This document shows, piece after piece, positions 25,899 through 35,221 of a stretch of 63,609 nt of DNA. Position 1 is the first letter of the stretch. Every line of letters begins with the position of its first letter. The notes under the pieces are model-generated. The model was given only the letters and a program-made list of their open reading frames with translations. It did not search any database and had not been told where the DNA came from. The DNA is taken from assembly GCA_023663805.1 (NCBI GenBank), contig JAMPGR010000005.1, positions 1-63,609 of the forward strand. The letters run 5' to 3'. The DNA comes from Clostridium sp. (GTDB lineage: Bacteria > Bacteroidota > Bacteroidia > Bacteroidales > Muribaculaceae). The position numbers and the translations under genes are program-made.

Positions 25899-25928
25899 CG
25901 AGCCCCGGGACTTGCGTTCCGGGGCTCG
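25899..25928. terminator. Hairpin terminator between convergent genes
   Basis: CGAGCCCCGG and CCGGGGCTCG form a perfect 10-bp stem with a 10-base loop, serving the histidine kinase and the acyl-CoA ligase genes. No T-run. Confidence 0.65.
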
Positions 25929-25949
25929 GTAGTAGTCTGGTTTCGCCGG

Positions 25950-27614
25950 TTATTTGTAGAGGTAGCGTTTGATCGAGCGCTTCGGAGTTTTTTCGAACTC
26001 GTTGGCGCGGAGTTGAATCTCGTCGATTTTCTCGTAGGGGGCAAGTTTCGTGTTTAGGTCCTTCCGGATCTGCTCCATAATGCGCGGAAGCATTTCGTGG
26101 GTCAGTTCGGCTCGGTCTGTCGCCTCGTAGTCGGGATAGACAATCGCAACGAGTTTGTGACCGCGTTCGACAATCAGGCTCTCGGCAACATAGGGCATGT
26201 TGTTCAGTTTCGCCTCGATCTCCTCGGGATATATGTTCTGTCCGTTGGCGCTCAGGATCATCGTCTTGTTGCGCCCTTTGATGAAGATTGTGCCGTCGTC
26301 GGAGATTGTTCCCATGTCGCCGGTGTGGAGCCAGCCGTCGCTGTCGATGACATCGGCCGTCGCCTCCGGGTTCTTGTAGTAGCCGACCATGACATTCTCC
26401 CCTTTGACGCAGATCTCCCCCGGAATCTTCCCGGGGTCGGGACTGAGTGCCTTCGAATGCATCAGGTGTGGGAGCGTGCGTCCGGCCGATCCGGGGATAA
26501 AATCCTCCCAGGGGGTGTAACTGATCAGCGGGCCGCATTCGGTCATGCCGTAGCCGACAGTGAATGGGAACCGGATCTTGTAGAGGAACGCCTCGACATC
26601 GGGGTTCAGCGGCGCACCGCCGACAACGATTTCGTAGAATTCTCCGCCGAAGGCGTTGACCAGCGTCTTCCGTATCTTCGAGTAGATGACGCGGTCGAGC
26701 AGGGGTATCGACAGCATTCTCCTGATCGATTTCTCTTTCAGTTTCGGGACAATCTGGTTGCGGTAGATCTTCTCGAGAACGAGCGGGACGAGCAGAATCA
26801 GGTGGGGACGTACTTCGGCCAGGGCCTTCAGCAGAAGGCGCGGCGTCGGCATCTTCCCGAAGAGTGTCACGGTCGATCCGGCGGCGAGCGGTGTCAGCAT
26901 GTCGAAGGCGGCGCCGTAGGCGTGGGCCAGCGGCAGAAACGACAGACAGCGCGATCCGGGCCAGTGGAGTTTTGCATGGAGGGCGAAGACGACGTTGCCG
27001 CAGAGGTTGTTGAACGTCAGCATAACGCCTTTGGAGAATCCGGTCGTGCCGGATGTGTAGTTGATCTCGGCGATCGCGTCCTTCGGCATCTCGGGATAGG
27101 AGACCTGTTCGGGGCCGTAGCCCCCGGGGTAGCGGCGTTTGAATTCGCCGGGGAGAGCGGCGATGACGCGTGCGGCCAGACCGTTGTTCAGGGGATGTTC
27201 GGCGAGTACCTTCGGCGAGTCGAGCGACATGGCGATTTTGACGCTTCGCATTTTTTCGAACTCGAGATGTTCCCAAATCGCGTCTGAGACAAAGAGCATG
27301 ACAGAGTCGGAGTGGTTGACTATATGCTGGGCATCTTCGGGATTGAATTCCGGCAAAATCGGAACAACGACGGCGCCGTAGGTCAGTGCGCTCATATAGG
27401 TGACGACCCAGAGCATCGTGTTCTTTCCGAGCAGGGCTATTTTATCGCCGCGGCGAACGCCACACTGTTCGAAGAGCATATGGGTCCGGGTGATGCGCAG
27501 GGCGAGGTCGCCGTAGGTCAGAGCCTCTCCCGAGCCGTAGTCGGTCAGGGCGGTTATGTTCCAGTTCTTGCTGAAACTCTGTTGATATAACTGAAGCAGA
27601 TTTTCTTTTAGCAT
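25950..27614 (-). CDS. Long-chain acyl-CoA (or acyl-ACP) synthetase, AMP-forming
   Basis: 554-residue member of the ANL superfamily that adenylates fatty acids and loads them onto CoA. The phosphate loop INYTSGTTGFSKGVML, the motif VGYGMTECGPLISY and the hinge GWLHTGDMGTISDDG followed by KGRNKTMI are all present, as is the C-terminal catalytic lysine region (FEKTPKRSIKRYLYK). The substrate chain length is inferred from family resemblance only. Last gene of the probable parC-DUF3316-S41 operon, 49 bases after the S41 gene. Confidence 0.88.
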   Translation of the reverse strand: MLKENLLQLYQQSFSKNWNITALTDYGSGEALTYGDLALRITRTHMLFEQCGVRRGDKIALLGKNTMLWVVTYMSALTYGAVVVPILPEFNPEDAQHIVNHSDSVMLFVSDAIWEHLEFEKMRSVKIAMSLDSPKVLAEHPLNNGLAARVIAALPGEFKRRYPGGYGPEQVSYPEMPKDAIAEINYTSGTTGFSKGVMLTFNNLCGNVVFALHAKLHWPGSRCLSFLPLAHAYGAAFDMLTPLAAGSTVTLFGKMPTPRLLLKALAEVRPHLILLVPLVLEKIYRNQIVPKLKEKSIRRMLSIPLLDRVIYSKIRKTLVNAFGGEFYEIVVGGAPLNPDVEAFLYKIRFPFTVGYGMTECGPLISYTPWEDFIPGSAGRTLPHLMHSKALSPDPGKIPGEICVKGENVMVGYYKNPEATADVIDSDGWLHTGDMGTISDDGTIFIKGRNKTMILSANGQNIYPEEIEAKLNNMPYVAESLIVERGHKLVAIVYPDYEATDRAELTHEMLPRIMEQIRKDLNTKLAPYEKIDEIQLRANEFEKTPKRSIKRYLYK

Positions 27615-27663
27615 GGTTCTGTCGTTCTTTTCTATATCATTACAATAAAACCGGCCGGATTGT

Positions 27664-28701
27664 TCAGAGCATTCGGGTCAGGATCCAGTCGGTCGCGAAG
27701 TCGAGGATTGTGTCGTGGCCCGTCAGCGCCGCTTCCGGGTCGAGGTCTACGCGGCAACCCTCGGTCGGTGCGACGCCGAATTCGGTCGATTCGCCGCGGG
27801 CGTCGAGAACCGAACAGGCCGAGAAGCGTACCCCCCAGCCGTTCGGGAGTTCGCTCGAGAAGGGCATGCCGCTCCCGCCGCCAGTCACGTCGCCGACGAC
27901 GGCGACGCCAGGCAGTAGTTTCATTATCGACACGAAGTTGTTTGCGGCGCTGAAGGTCGAACGGTCGGCGAGGATGACGACAGGCTTCGGCCAGCTCAGG
28001 TGGCCCTTTCCCGGGAGGTCGATATAGTAGGGGAAGGGTTCTGAGAAGTCGTCGTGGCCCGGTCCGGTTTTGTGGGAGATATATCCGGCGAGTGTGCGCT
28101 CGCGGATAAAGCGGCAGACCCAGTCGGAGACATTGTCGATATTTCCGCCGCCGTTGTCGCGGACGTCGATAATCAGTCCGTCGCAGGGGTTGAAATACTG
28201 GAGGATATAGTCGATGTTTCCGGCGCCGAGGCTCGAAGCGAACGACGGGTAGCGAATATATCCGATATTGTTCTGGAGGATGCCGTAGTTGACGGCGCCG
28301 AGCGAGCGATAGTTGAAGTTGAAGTAGTATTGTTCGATCAGGCGGTCGTTGTAGTTGACCGGGTAGTCGCTCCACCATTTCCGGTAGTAGGATGTCGCAA
28401 ACGGAGCGGAGAGGTTTGTGTGGCCGTCGCGGAGTTCGTCGAGCATCTCGGCGCAGACTTCGAAGAAGTCCTGGGTTGTCACGGCTGTCTTCGATTTCGC
28501 CTTGTAGACGACATATACCGAGTCCCAGTCGACACCTTTTTCGCGGAAGAAGCAGTAGTGCTCGTCGAGTGTCGTCCAGAGCGAGTCGAACACCCCGTCG
28601 CGTGTCGCGGGGAATTCGTCGATGTCGTGGCATCCGGCGATTGTTGTGGTCAGCGCTGCGGCGATCAGCAGCCGGATTGTAAGTCTGAGTTTAGTGAACA
28701 T
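27664..28701 (-). CDS. S41 family lipoprotein peptidase
   Basis: Tail-specific-protease-like enzyme in the envelope. The lipoprotein signal ends at Cys24 (TTTIAGC), which would be lipidated. The S41 domain has GYIRYPSF, LIIDVRDNGGGNIDN and the catalytic serine Ser251 in ADRSTFSAANNF, followed by GDVTGGGSGMPF. There is no obvious PDZ domain between the N-terminal helical part and the catalytic domain. It has 345 residues. Four bases after the DUF3316 gene, so probably cotranscribed. Confidence 0.85.
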   Translation of the reverse strand: MFTKLRLTIRLLIAAALTTTIAGCHDIDEFPATRDGVFDSLWTTLDEHYCFFREKGVDWDSVYVVYKAKSKTAVTTQDFFEVCAEMLDELRDGHTNLSAPFATSYYRKWWSDYPVNYNDRLIEQYYFNFNYRSLGAVNYGILQNNIGYIRYPSFASSLGAGNIDYILQYFNPCDGLIIDVRDNGGGNIDNVSDWVCRFIRERTLAGYISHKTGPGHDDFSEPFPYYIDLPGKGHLSWPKPVVILADRSTFSAANNFVSIMKLLPGVAVVGDVTGGGSGMPFSSELPNGWGVRFSACSVLDARGESTEFGVAPTEGCRVDLDPEAALTGHDTILDFATDWILTRML

Positions 28702-28705
28702 CGTT

Positions 28706-29572
28706 TTAGTAGGTTGCCTGTATGATTCTTGCGGATTCCGATAGTTTGCGGCCGGGGCTGAGGCTGATCCAGTCGCTGGCGACGCCGATGATGGCCGAGT
28801 GGCGGAACTGGCGCGAGACCAGGTTGTTGACGTCGGTTGTGTGTGCTCGAAATCCGTATCCGAGCCTGAGGATTGTCGCTCCGAACCGAAGGTCGGCCGT
28901 CAGCCGGGTGTCGAGCCTGAAATAGTTTCCGAACCATGCCGGATGGACCAGTCCCGAATGGTTCCCGAGCCAGATCTCGTAGTAGAGTTCGCCATAGTCG
29001 GGGGAAAAGAAGATGCCCGTTACCGGAAGCGACATATCGAGACGAAGGGTCAGCGGAAGTCGGCCAATCCGGCCGTTCCACGCTCCGTAGCCTCTGACTC
29101 CGACGGTCCACGACGCTTTGGCCGACGCGGGATTGTTTCCGTTCCGGGTGTTCAGCAGACATCCAAGGTCGAGTCCGGTTTCTCCGCCGACTCCGGCCGA
29201 AAACCCTTCGGGAAGCGTCCAGCGCCTGACCATCGACCAGGACGCCTCGATTCCGCCGAACCACATCGTTGCGTTCCCGGCCGGATTCTCTGTCCGGTCG
29301 AAACTGGCGTCGAACGCCAGCCGCATAACCCAATTGTCCGGGCTGAACCTCATCGCCTGGAGACGTTCGTAGCCGATCGACGCCTGCCATCCGCTGTATT
29401 TCAGCGGGGTCAGGTATGTGTCGGCCAGATGGGAACTGCCGGCGCCGGCCGACCATACGGAATAAACCGGACGCAAGGGCCTGGCTTCTCCCTCGTCGTC
29501 GGCGGATGCCAAAACCGACGTGCAGGAAAACATAATCGCCAGAGCGGTGCGTAATATCTTTTTGACTTCCAT
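28706..29572 (-). CDS. DUF3316-like outer-membrane beta-barrel protein
   Basis: 288 residues with a signal peptide (about 1-23, cut near VLASADD). The mature protein alternates aromatic and polar residues in beta strands (SIGYERLQAMRF, LRLDMSLPVTGIFFSPDYGE), consistent with a barrel. It resembles the uncharacterised Bacteroidota DUF3316 family; no function is known. It sits 22 bases after parC and 4 bases before the S41 lipoprotein gene. Confidence 0.65.
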   Translation of the reverse strand: MEVKKILRTALAIMFSCTSVLASADDEGEARPLRPVYSVWSAGAGSSHLADTYLTPLKYSGWQASIGYERLQAMRFSPDNWVMRLAFDASFDRTENPAGNATMWFGGIEASWSMVRRWTLPEGFSAGVGGETGLDLGCLLNTRNGNNPASAKASWTVGVRGYGAWNGRIGRLPLTLRLDMSLPVTGIFFSPDYGELYYEIWLGNHSGLVHPAWFGNYFRLDTRLTADLRFGATILRLGYGFRAHTTDVNNLVSRQFRHSAIIGVASDWISLSPGRKLSESARIIQATY

Positions 29573-29594
29573 TGATATGTCAGACAGAATCGGG

Positions 29595-32285
29595 TTAGAA
29601 GATACGTTGCTGTCCGTTAATTTCGTCGCGGAGTTCCTCGTCGCTCTTCTCCTCGAGAAGAGACGACGGTGTTTCCCCGTCCCCGTCGGAATCGTCGTCG
29701 ACGATGACCTGGTTGGGAGAGACCTCTTCGACTTCGGCCGGTTCGATCTCGTCGATTGTCCCGACGTTGTAGACCGTCAGTCGTTTTCCGCGGGCCTTGA
29801 ACGATTTTTCTCCGATGAACTCCATCGCCGTCACCTCGAGAGGTTCGCGCGCGGAGTCGGCCTTGTCGAAGGTGACGCGGAAGCGGGCGCCCGGCTTGTC
29901 GGAGAGCAGGACAAAGCGAGACTTCGGGTTCTCGCCGATGAAGCGCTGTTTTCGGGCCGACGGCTCGAACTTGAAGCGTTTGATATAGTAGTAGCCCTGG
30001 TCGGCGTCGAAGAGAATGACGGACCAGACCTTTCGGGGATCGAATTTCTCGATCAGCAGGATTCCTTCTTCGTAGTGGTTCCCGAGGTCGAAACTTGTTG
30101 TATAGAATTCTCCGTTGTTCATTACGACGAGAATCTGGTCGTCGGCCTCGAATTCGCCGAGGAAATCGCCCTGTCCGGCGGCGTTCAAGCGGAGCACGTC
30201 GGGGTCGAACCAGACGGCCAGGCCTCCGAGGGTCGAGTTGCCCCGTTCCTTCAGTTTGATGTCGTAGACTTCGTTTTTCGTGACGAGATTTCCGAGAGCC
30301 CCTTTCCCTTTGATCATCAACTGGCTGAAGTCGACGTCGAACTGTAGCGTCTTCAGCCGGGGGTTCGGTTTCAGGATGACTTTGACGATTTCGGCCTCGC
30401 CGTTCGGGTTCGCCGAGAAATATTTTATGTATGAACCCGGCTTCTCTTTCGTGACGTTGTAGTCGGAGTCGCGTTTGATTCCGGTAACGTGGAAGCGCTT
30501 CATATAGAACGGTCCGATCTTTCCGTCGCGGTAGATAACGTTGTAGGTCGTACGCTCGTCGCCTGGTTTGAATACATTCAGGTAGATGACCCCCTTGTCG
30601 AGGAACATCTTCTCCTGGACTTTCATGACGCGGTAGCGTCCGTCGCGGTAGAAGACGATTATGTCGTCGATCGAAGAGCAGTTGCAGATAAACTCGTCGT
30701 TTTTCAAGGCTGTCCCGGCGAAACCTTCCTTACGGTTGAAATAGAGTTTCTCGTTCGCTTCGGCGACGGTCGTGGCTTCGATGCGGTCGAAGTTGCGGAT
30801 TGCGGTACGACGCGGGAAGTTGTCGCCATATTTTTTCTTCAGGGCCTCGAACCATTCGACTGTGTATTCGGTCAGACGCCCCAACTGGCGGTTGCATTCG
30901 TCGATCTGGGCCTTGTAGGCGTCGATCTGACGGTCAGCCTCGTCGGAACGGAAGCGGAGAATGCGCCCCATCTTGATCTCGAGCAGGCGGAGCAGGTCAT
31001 CGTCGGTCACAGCGCGTGTCAGCGAGGCGCGCCATGGTTCGAGCCTGAGGTCGATATGGCGGATTGCCTCCTGTTTCGACCCGGCGTTTTCGAATTCCTT
31101 GTCCTTGTATATCCGCTCCTCGATGAAGATCCGTTCGAGCGAAGCGAAGAAGAGTTGTTCGGCTACCTCGTCGCGCTGTATCTCGAGCTGGCGGCCGAGG
31201 ATGTCGCGGGTTCGCGAGGCGCTGTGGCGCAATACGTCGCTGACCCCGAGGAAGTGGGGTTTGTTATCGCGGATGACACAACAGTTCGGCGATATCGAGA
31301 CCTCGCAGTCGGTGAAGGCGTAGAGTGCGTCGATTGTCTTGTCGCTCGATGCGCCGGTCTGCAGGTGGACACGGATCAGGGCGGTCTCGGAGGTTATGTC
31401 CTCGACCTTTCTGACCTTTATTTTCCCCTTTTCCTGGGCGCGGACAATCGACTCGGCGAGCGACTCGGTTGTCATACCATAGGGGATCTCGGTGATGGCG
31501 AGGGTCTTGCTGTCGATTTTCTCGATTTTAGCCCTGACCTTGAGACGTCCGCCGCGCGCCCCGTCGTTGTAGCGGGCGACGTCGATCATGCCGCCGGTGA
31601 CGAAGTCGGGGTAGAGGGTGAACTCTTCGCCGCGCAGGAAGGCGATGCAGGCGTCGATTATTTCGTTCAGATTATGGGGCAGGATCAGCGACGACAGGCC
31701 GGCGGCGATACCTCCGACCCCCTGGTAGAGCAGCAGAGGGAACTTCGAGGGGAGGGTAACAGGCTCCTTCTTGCGGCCGTCATAACTCATTGTCCATTCC
31801 GTCACTTTCGGGTCGTAGAGCGTGTCGAGGGCGAACTGCGAAAGGCGAGCCTCGATATATCGTCCGGCTGCGGCGGAGGCTCCTGTCAGTATGTTGCCCC
31901 AGTTCCCCTGGGTCTCGACTAGCAGCTCCTTCTGGCCTAATTGTACGAGCGCTCCGTAGATCGACGCATCGCCGTGGGGGTGATACTGCATCGTGTTGCC
32001 GACGATGTTGGCGACCTTGTTGAAGCGTCCGTCGTCGAGGGTCTTCATCGAGTGGAGCAGACGGCGCTGAACCGGCTTCAGTCCATCGTTAATGTGGGGG
32101 ATCGCACGGTCGAGAATCGTATAGGAGGCATAGTCGAGATACCAACTCTGGAACATGCCGCGGAGCTGATGGCGGATGACATCGTCGGTCGTGTCGACAT
32201 GCATCTGTGAAAATCCGCCGCTGGTTGCCTCGACGCTGTCGTCGGCCAGTTCGTCGGGATCGTCGGGTGTATATTCGTCGTTCAT
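29595..32285 (-). CDS. parC: DNA topoisomerase IV subunit A (gyrase A-like)
   Basis: Type IIA topoisomerase breakage-reunion subunit of 896 residues. The quinolone-region block is YHPHGDASIYGALVQLG (101-117) and the catalytic tyrosine is Tyr143 in AGRYIEARLSQ. The C-terminal region (about 520-850) is a beta-pinwheel-like domain, and the tail is acidic. No GyrA-box was recognised, which favours topoisomerase IV over gyrase. Typical Bacteroidota ParC proteins share the KTLDDGRFNKVANIVGNTMQ block. Probable first gene of a four-gene unit. Confidence 0.88.
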   Translation of the reverse strand: MNDEYTPDDPDELADDSVEATSGGFSQMHVDTTDDVIRHQLRGMFQSWYLDYASYTILDRAIPHINDGLKPVQRRLLHSMKTLDDGRFNKVANIVGNTMQYHPHGDASIYGALVQLGQKELLVETQGNWGNILTGASAAAGRYIEARLSQFALDTLYDPKVTEWTMSYDGRKKEPVTLPSKFPLLLYQGVGGIAAGLSSLILPHNLNEIIDACIAFLRGEEFTLYPDFVTGGMIDVARYNDGARGGRLKVRAKIEKIDSKTLAITEIPYGMTTESLAESIVRAQEKGKIKVRKVEDITSETALIRVHLQTGASSDKTIDALYAFTDCEVSISPNCCVIRDNKPHFLGVSDVLRHSASRTRDILGRQLEIQRDEVAEQLFFASLERIFIEERIYKDKEFENAGSKQEAIRHIDLRLEPWRASLTRAVTDDDLLRLLEIKMGRILRFRSDEADRQIDAYKAQIDECNRQLGRLTEYTVEWFEALKKKYGDNFPRRTAIRNFDRIEATTVAEANEKLYFNRKEGFAGTALKNDEFICNCSSIDDIIVFYRDGRYRVMKVQEKMFLDKGVIYLNVFKPGDERTTYNVIYRDGKIGPFYMKRFHVTGIKRDSDYNVTKEKPGSYIKYFSANPNGEAEIVKVILKPNPRLKTLQFDVDFSQLMIKGKGALGNLVTKNEVYDIKLKERGNSTLGGLAVWFDPDVLRLNAAGQGDFLGEFEADDQILVVMNNGEFYTTSFDLGNHYEEGILLIEKFDPRKVWSVILFDADQGYYYIKRFKFEPSARKQRFIGENPKSRFVLLSDKPGARFRVTFDKADSAREPLEVTAMEFIGEKSFKARGKRLTVYNVGTIDEIEPAEVEEVSPNQVIVDDDSDGDGETPSSLLEEKSDEELRDEINGQQRIF

Positions 32286-32319
32286 TTTTCGGTCAGGGGT
32301 TGATTCGGGGTTTGTCCAA

Positions 32320-32327
32320 CAAAGTTA
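32320..32327 (-). promoter_or_regulatory. Promoter of the parC operon
   Basis: TAACTTTG on the minus strand, 34 bases before the parC start codon. Confidence 0.5.
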
Positions 32328-32357
32328 CAAAATTTTTCGCATATCGCGGGAATTTCG

Positions 32358-32365
32358 TAGTTTTG
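32358..32365 (+). promoter_or_regulatory. Promoter of rlmD
   Basis: TAGTTTTG, 34 bases before the rlmD start and divergent from the parC promoter. Confidence 0.5.
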
Positions 32366-32399
32366 CACCGCGAAATTTTTTTAATCAAGGAACGCATTT

Positions 32400-33812
32400 A
32401 TGTCAGCACGCAAACGTAAAGAACTCCCGACCATCCCTGATGTCGAAATAACCGGGGTGGCCGCCGAAGGTAACAGCATAGCCCGCATCAATGACCTGGT
32501 AACATTTATCCCGTTCGGCGCTCCGGGCGACATAGCCGATATAAAACTGACCCGTAAAAAACATAACTACGCCGAGGGTCGTATCGAACGGATGGTCTGC
32601 CCGTCGGATATTCGAGTAGAACCCAGGTGTCAGCATTTCACCATCTGCGGCGGATGTCGATGGCAGCATCTGCCCTACGACTTCCAGCTCCGCTGCAAGC
32701 GGCAGCAGGTCGTCGATGCGCTCGATCGTATCGCGAAGGTAGCCCATCCCGAGGTTGCTCCCGCTCTCGGGTCGGAAGAAATCTATGGCTATCGTAACAA
32801 ACTCGAATACACCTTCTCGAATCGCCGCTGGCTCTCGTTCGAGGAACTCGCCTCGGGCGAGGAGTTCGACGACCGCGATGCCGCCGGCTTCCATATTCCC
32901 GGTTCCTTCGACAAGGTGCTCGATATCAGCCGCTGCTGGCTTCAGGAGGATTTCTCGAACCGTCTGAGACTGTTTGTCAAGGAGTATGGAAAACGCGAAG
33001 GACTGGAATTCTACGACCTGAAGGCGCAGCGCGGGTTCCTTCGGACGCTGATGGTCCGGACGGCCTCTACCGGCGAGAAGATGGCTGTTATGGTTGTCGG
33101 CGAGGATGCTCCCGAGAAGATTAATGCTCTGATGGAGGCGGTTGCCTCCGAATTCCCTGAGATTACCTCTCTGTTCTATGTCGTCAACCTAAAGGTTAAC
33201 GATTCGATTGCCGATCAGGAGCCGGTTCTCTTTAGCGGAAAGCCCTGGATCGTGGAGGAGATGGAGGGGCTGCGCTTCCGTGTCGGCCCTAAGTCGTTTT
33301 ACCAAACCAATTCGCGCCAGGCACTCCGGCTCTACGAGGTGGCCCGCGACTTCGCAGGTCTGACCGGCAGCGAACTTGTCTACGATCTCTATACCGGAAC
33401 CGGTACGATCGCAAATTTTGTTGCCCGTCGCGCGCGTCGGGTGATCGGAATCGAATATGTCCCGGAGGCAATCGAAGATGCGAAGGTCAACTCGGCCGCC
33501 AACTCGATCGACAACACAGAATTTTTTGCGGGCGACATGAAAGATGTGCTGACCGACGAGTTTATCGCCCGCCACGGCCGTCCCGATGTCATGATTGTCG
33601 ATCCGCCCCGAGCCGGGATGCATGACAATGTCATACGGGTCATTCTGAACGCTGCTCCGGCGCGTATCGTCTATGTCAGTTGTAATCCGGCGACTCAGGC
33701 GCGCGATCTTGCGTTGCTCGACGGAGCGTATGAAATCGTCCGCGTTCAGCCGGTCGATATGTTCCCCCATACGGCGCATATCGAGAATGTCGTTGAACTG
33801 AAGCGTCGCTGA
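32400..33812 (+). CDS. rlmD: 23S rRNA (uracil-5-)-methyltransferase, RlmD family
   Basis: SAM-dependent m5U methyltransferase. TRAM domain at residues 5-65. Iron-sulfur cluster ligands are Cys77, Cys83 and Cys86 in CQHFTICGGC, with a likely fourth cysteine in DISRCWLQE. The SAM site is DLYTGTGTIANFVARR, followed by VDPPRAGMH and the catalytic cysteine in YVSCNPATQARDL. It has 470 residues. RlmD modifies U1939 in E. coli; the related RlmCD acts on two sites, and the target base here cannot be decided from sequence. Confidence 0.9.
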   Translation: MSARKRKELPTIPDVEITGVAAEGNSIARINDLVTFIPFGAPGDIADIKLTRKKHNYAEGRIERMVCPSDIRVEPRCQHFTICGGCRWQHLPYDFQLRCKRQQVVDALDRIAKVAHPEVAPALGSEEIYGYRNKLEYTFSNRRWLSFEELASGEEFDDRDAAGFHIPGSFDKVLDISRCWLQEDFSNRLRLFVKEYGKREGLEFYDLKAQRGFLRTLMVRTASTGEKMAVMVVGEDAPEKINALMEAVASEFPEITSLFYVVNLKVNDSIADQEPVLFSGKPWIVEEMEGLRFRVGPKSFYQTNSRQALRLYEVARDFAGLTGSELVYDLYTGTGTIANFVARRARRVIGIEYVPEAIEDAKVNSAANSIDNTEFFAGDMKDVLTDEFIARHGRPDVMIVDPPRAGMHDNVIRVILNAAPARIVYVSCNPATQARDLALLDGAYEIVRVQPVDMFPHTAHIENVVELKRR

Positions 33813-33837
33813 GACCGGTCATGGTTAGGGGTAGGTA

Positions 33838-33903
33838 CAAAAAAAATTACTCGTCGTCACGACGAATAATCTTCTTACCTTAAATCTAATACCATGAAAA
33901 ACT
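33838..33903 (-). ncRNA. Candidate small RNA (about 65 nt) between rlmD and the methyltransferase
   Basis: On the minus strand a full consensus promoter (TTTG, 19 bases, TAACTTTG at 33938-33908) is followed about 35 bases later by an intrinsic terminator. That terminator has an 11-bp stem with one mismatch (33870-33860 against 33856-33846), a 3-base loop and eight T. The predicted transcript starts near 33903 and ends near 33838, antisense to nothing but the space after rlmD. It contains only a six-codon reading frame. No known RNA family was recognised. Confidence 0.5.
33839..33870 (-). terminator. Intrinsic terminator with T8 tail on the minus strand
   Basis: Arms 33860-33870 and 33846-33856, loop 33857-33859; on the minus strand the stem is followed by eight T. 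On the plus strand it could also serve rlmD, but the T-run is on the wrong side. Confidence 0.7.
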
Positions 33904-33907
33904 GATG

Positions 33908-33938
33908 CAAAGTTAGGTAGAGGTCCTCTAATGGCAAA
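33908..33938 (-). promoter_or_regulatory. Consensus promoter pointing away from the methyltransferase gene
   Basis: TTTG (33938-33935), 19 bases, TAACTTTG (33915-33908) on the minus strand. Both boxes match the Bacteroidota consensus exactly. No protein gene lies downstream before the terminator. Confidence 0.7.
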
Positions 33939-34018
33939 ATATTTGGCCGAAAAACGACGTAGCGTTAATATTTTTTTTAATATTCGAACTTTATTACCTT
34001 CGAATTTAACATCCATTA

Positions 34019-35221
34019 ATGATTCCCGAACTATCTGAACTCGACCAATCTTTTTTCGACCGGGTCGCCTCGCTCGCGAATTCCGACCTGAACCGCGAAC
34101 TGCTCCGGGCCGGAACGGACCCTGTCGGTCGCTTTGCGGTGCTTCAGGCCGAATGTCGCCGAAAATGCCGGACAAAGATTCCATCGTTGCTTGATGACAG
34201 ACGATTTCTGTTCCCGAATTCGCTCGCTTCGGAGCAGGCGACCGGGGAGCGAATCGCCCGATGGCACGCGACGATTGCCGGCGGCGGAAGGGTGTTCGAC
34301 GCGACGAGCGGCCTCGGAGTTGATTCGATGGCGCTGGCGCGGGTGTCGGAGTCTGTTGTCGCTTTCGATCTCCAGGAGGATGTCGCCAGGGTGCTGGACT
34401 ACAATGCCTGCTCGGCTGGAATCCGAAATCTCGATGCGCGATGTGGCGATTCGATCGGCTGGCTGAAGGAACATCCAGACGAGCGGTTCGACACGATTTT
34501 TGTCGATCCTGCGCGTCGCGGTGACGGCGGCGGTAGGCTCTTTGCCCTGAGCGATTGTCGCCCAGATGTCGTCGCTGAACTGCCGCTGTTGCTCGACCGG
34601 GCTCGCAGGGTCTGCATAAAAGCCTCCCCGATGCTCGACATAACCTCGACGCTGCGCGAACTGCGGCAGGTCACTGCGATCTATTCGGTCGGAACCGAAA
34701 CGGAGTGTAAGGAGTTGTTTGTCGTCGTCGACCGCGACTGTCCGGAGTCGACTGTTCCGAAAGTAGCGGCGGTGACGTTCAGAAACGACGGAACCGAGTC
34801 GGTAGTAGGATTGGCTTCTTGTGAACAACAGGATGATTCCGCTCCAGAACCGGCAGTCGGCGGCTATATCGTCGAGCCATATCCGTCGGTTATGAAACTC
34901 GGTGGTGCGGTAGATTGTCGCGGTGCCCGCCGTATTGCCCGGAACACTCATCTCTACCTGACCGACAATACTGTTTCTGATTTTGGACGGATCTACCGCG
35001 TTGTCGACCTCTCGGGTTTCGGGAAGAGGGATGTCAAGTCGCTTCTCTCCCGCCGGGGCAATCGATTCAATGTCAGTTGCCGCAATTTTCCGATGACCGC
35101 CCCGCAACTCGTTTCGCGCCTGAAAATCCGCGAGGGTGGCGACAAGCGGCTGTTCGCCCTGACCGACGGCCGCGGCGAACGTCTGCTCGTTGTAGCCGAA
35201 TCCGCTCAGTCTTCGCTATAG
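34019..35221 (+). CDS. Class I SAM-dependent methyltransferase with THUMP-like C-terminal domain
   Basis: 400 residues. The Rossmann methyltransferase core starts at VFDATSGLGVDSMALA (SAM loop), with VVAFDLQ and TIFVDPARRGDGGGRLF as the later motifs. Residues about 300-400 (YRVVDLSGFGKRDVKSLL, RNFPMTAPQLVSRLKI) resemble the THUMP-like domain found with these enzymes, which suggests an RNA substrate. The target is not known. A weak promoter-like TACCTTCG lies at 33995-34002. Its end overlaps the convergent clcA gene by 16 bases. Confidence 0.8.
   Translation: MIPELSELDQSFFDRVASLANSDLNRELLRAGTDPVGRFAVLQAECRRKCRTKIPSLLDDRRFLFPNSLASEQATGERIARWHATIAGGGRVFDATSGLGVDSMALARVSESVVAFDLQEDVARVLDYNACSAGIRNLDARCGDSIGWLKEHPDERFDTIFVDPARRGDGGGRLFALSDCRPDVVAELPLLLDRARRVCIKASPMLDITSTLRELRQVTAIYSVGTETECKELFVVVDRDCPESTVPKVAAVTFRNDGTESVVGLASCEQQDDSAPEPAVGGYIVEPYPSVMKLGGAVDCRGARRIARNTHLYLTDNTVSDFGRIYRVVDLSGFGKRDVKSLLSRRGNRFNVSCRNFPMTAPQLVSRLKIREGGDKRLFALTDGRGERLLVVAESAQSSL

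Noticed and set aside
24571..27276. A 901-codon minus-strand frame across the histidine kinase and the acyl-CoA ligase genes
   Set aside because: It is antisense to the kinase and out of frame with the ligase, which both have full motif sets; its translation is low-complexity Arg-rich sequence. A codon-bias shadow.
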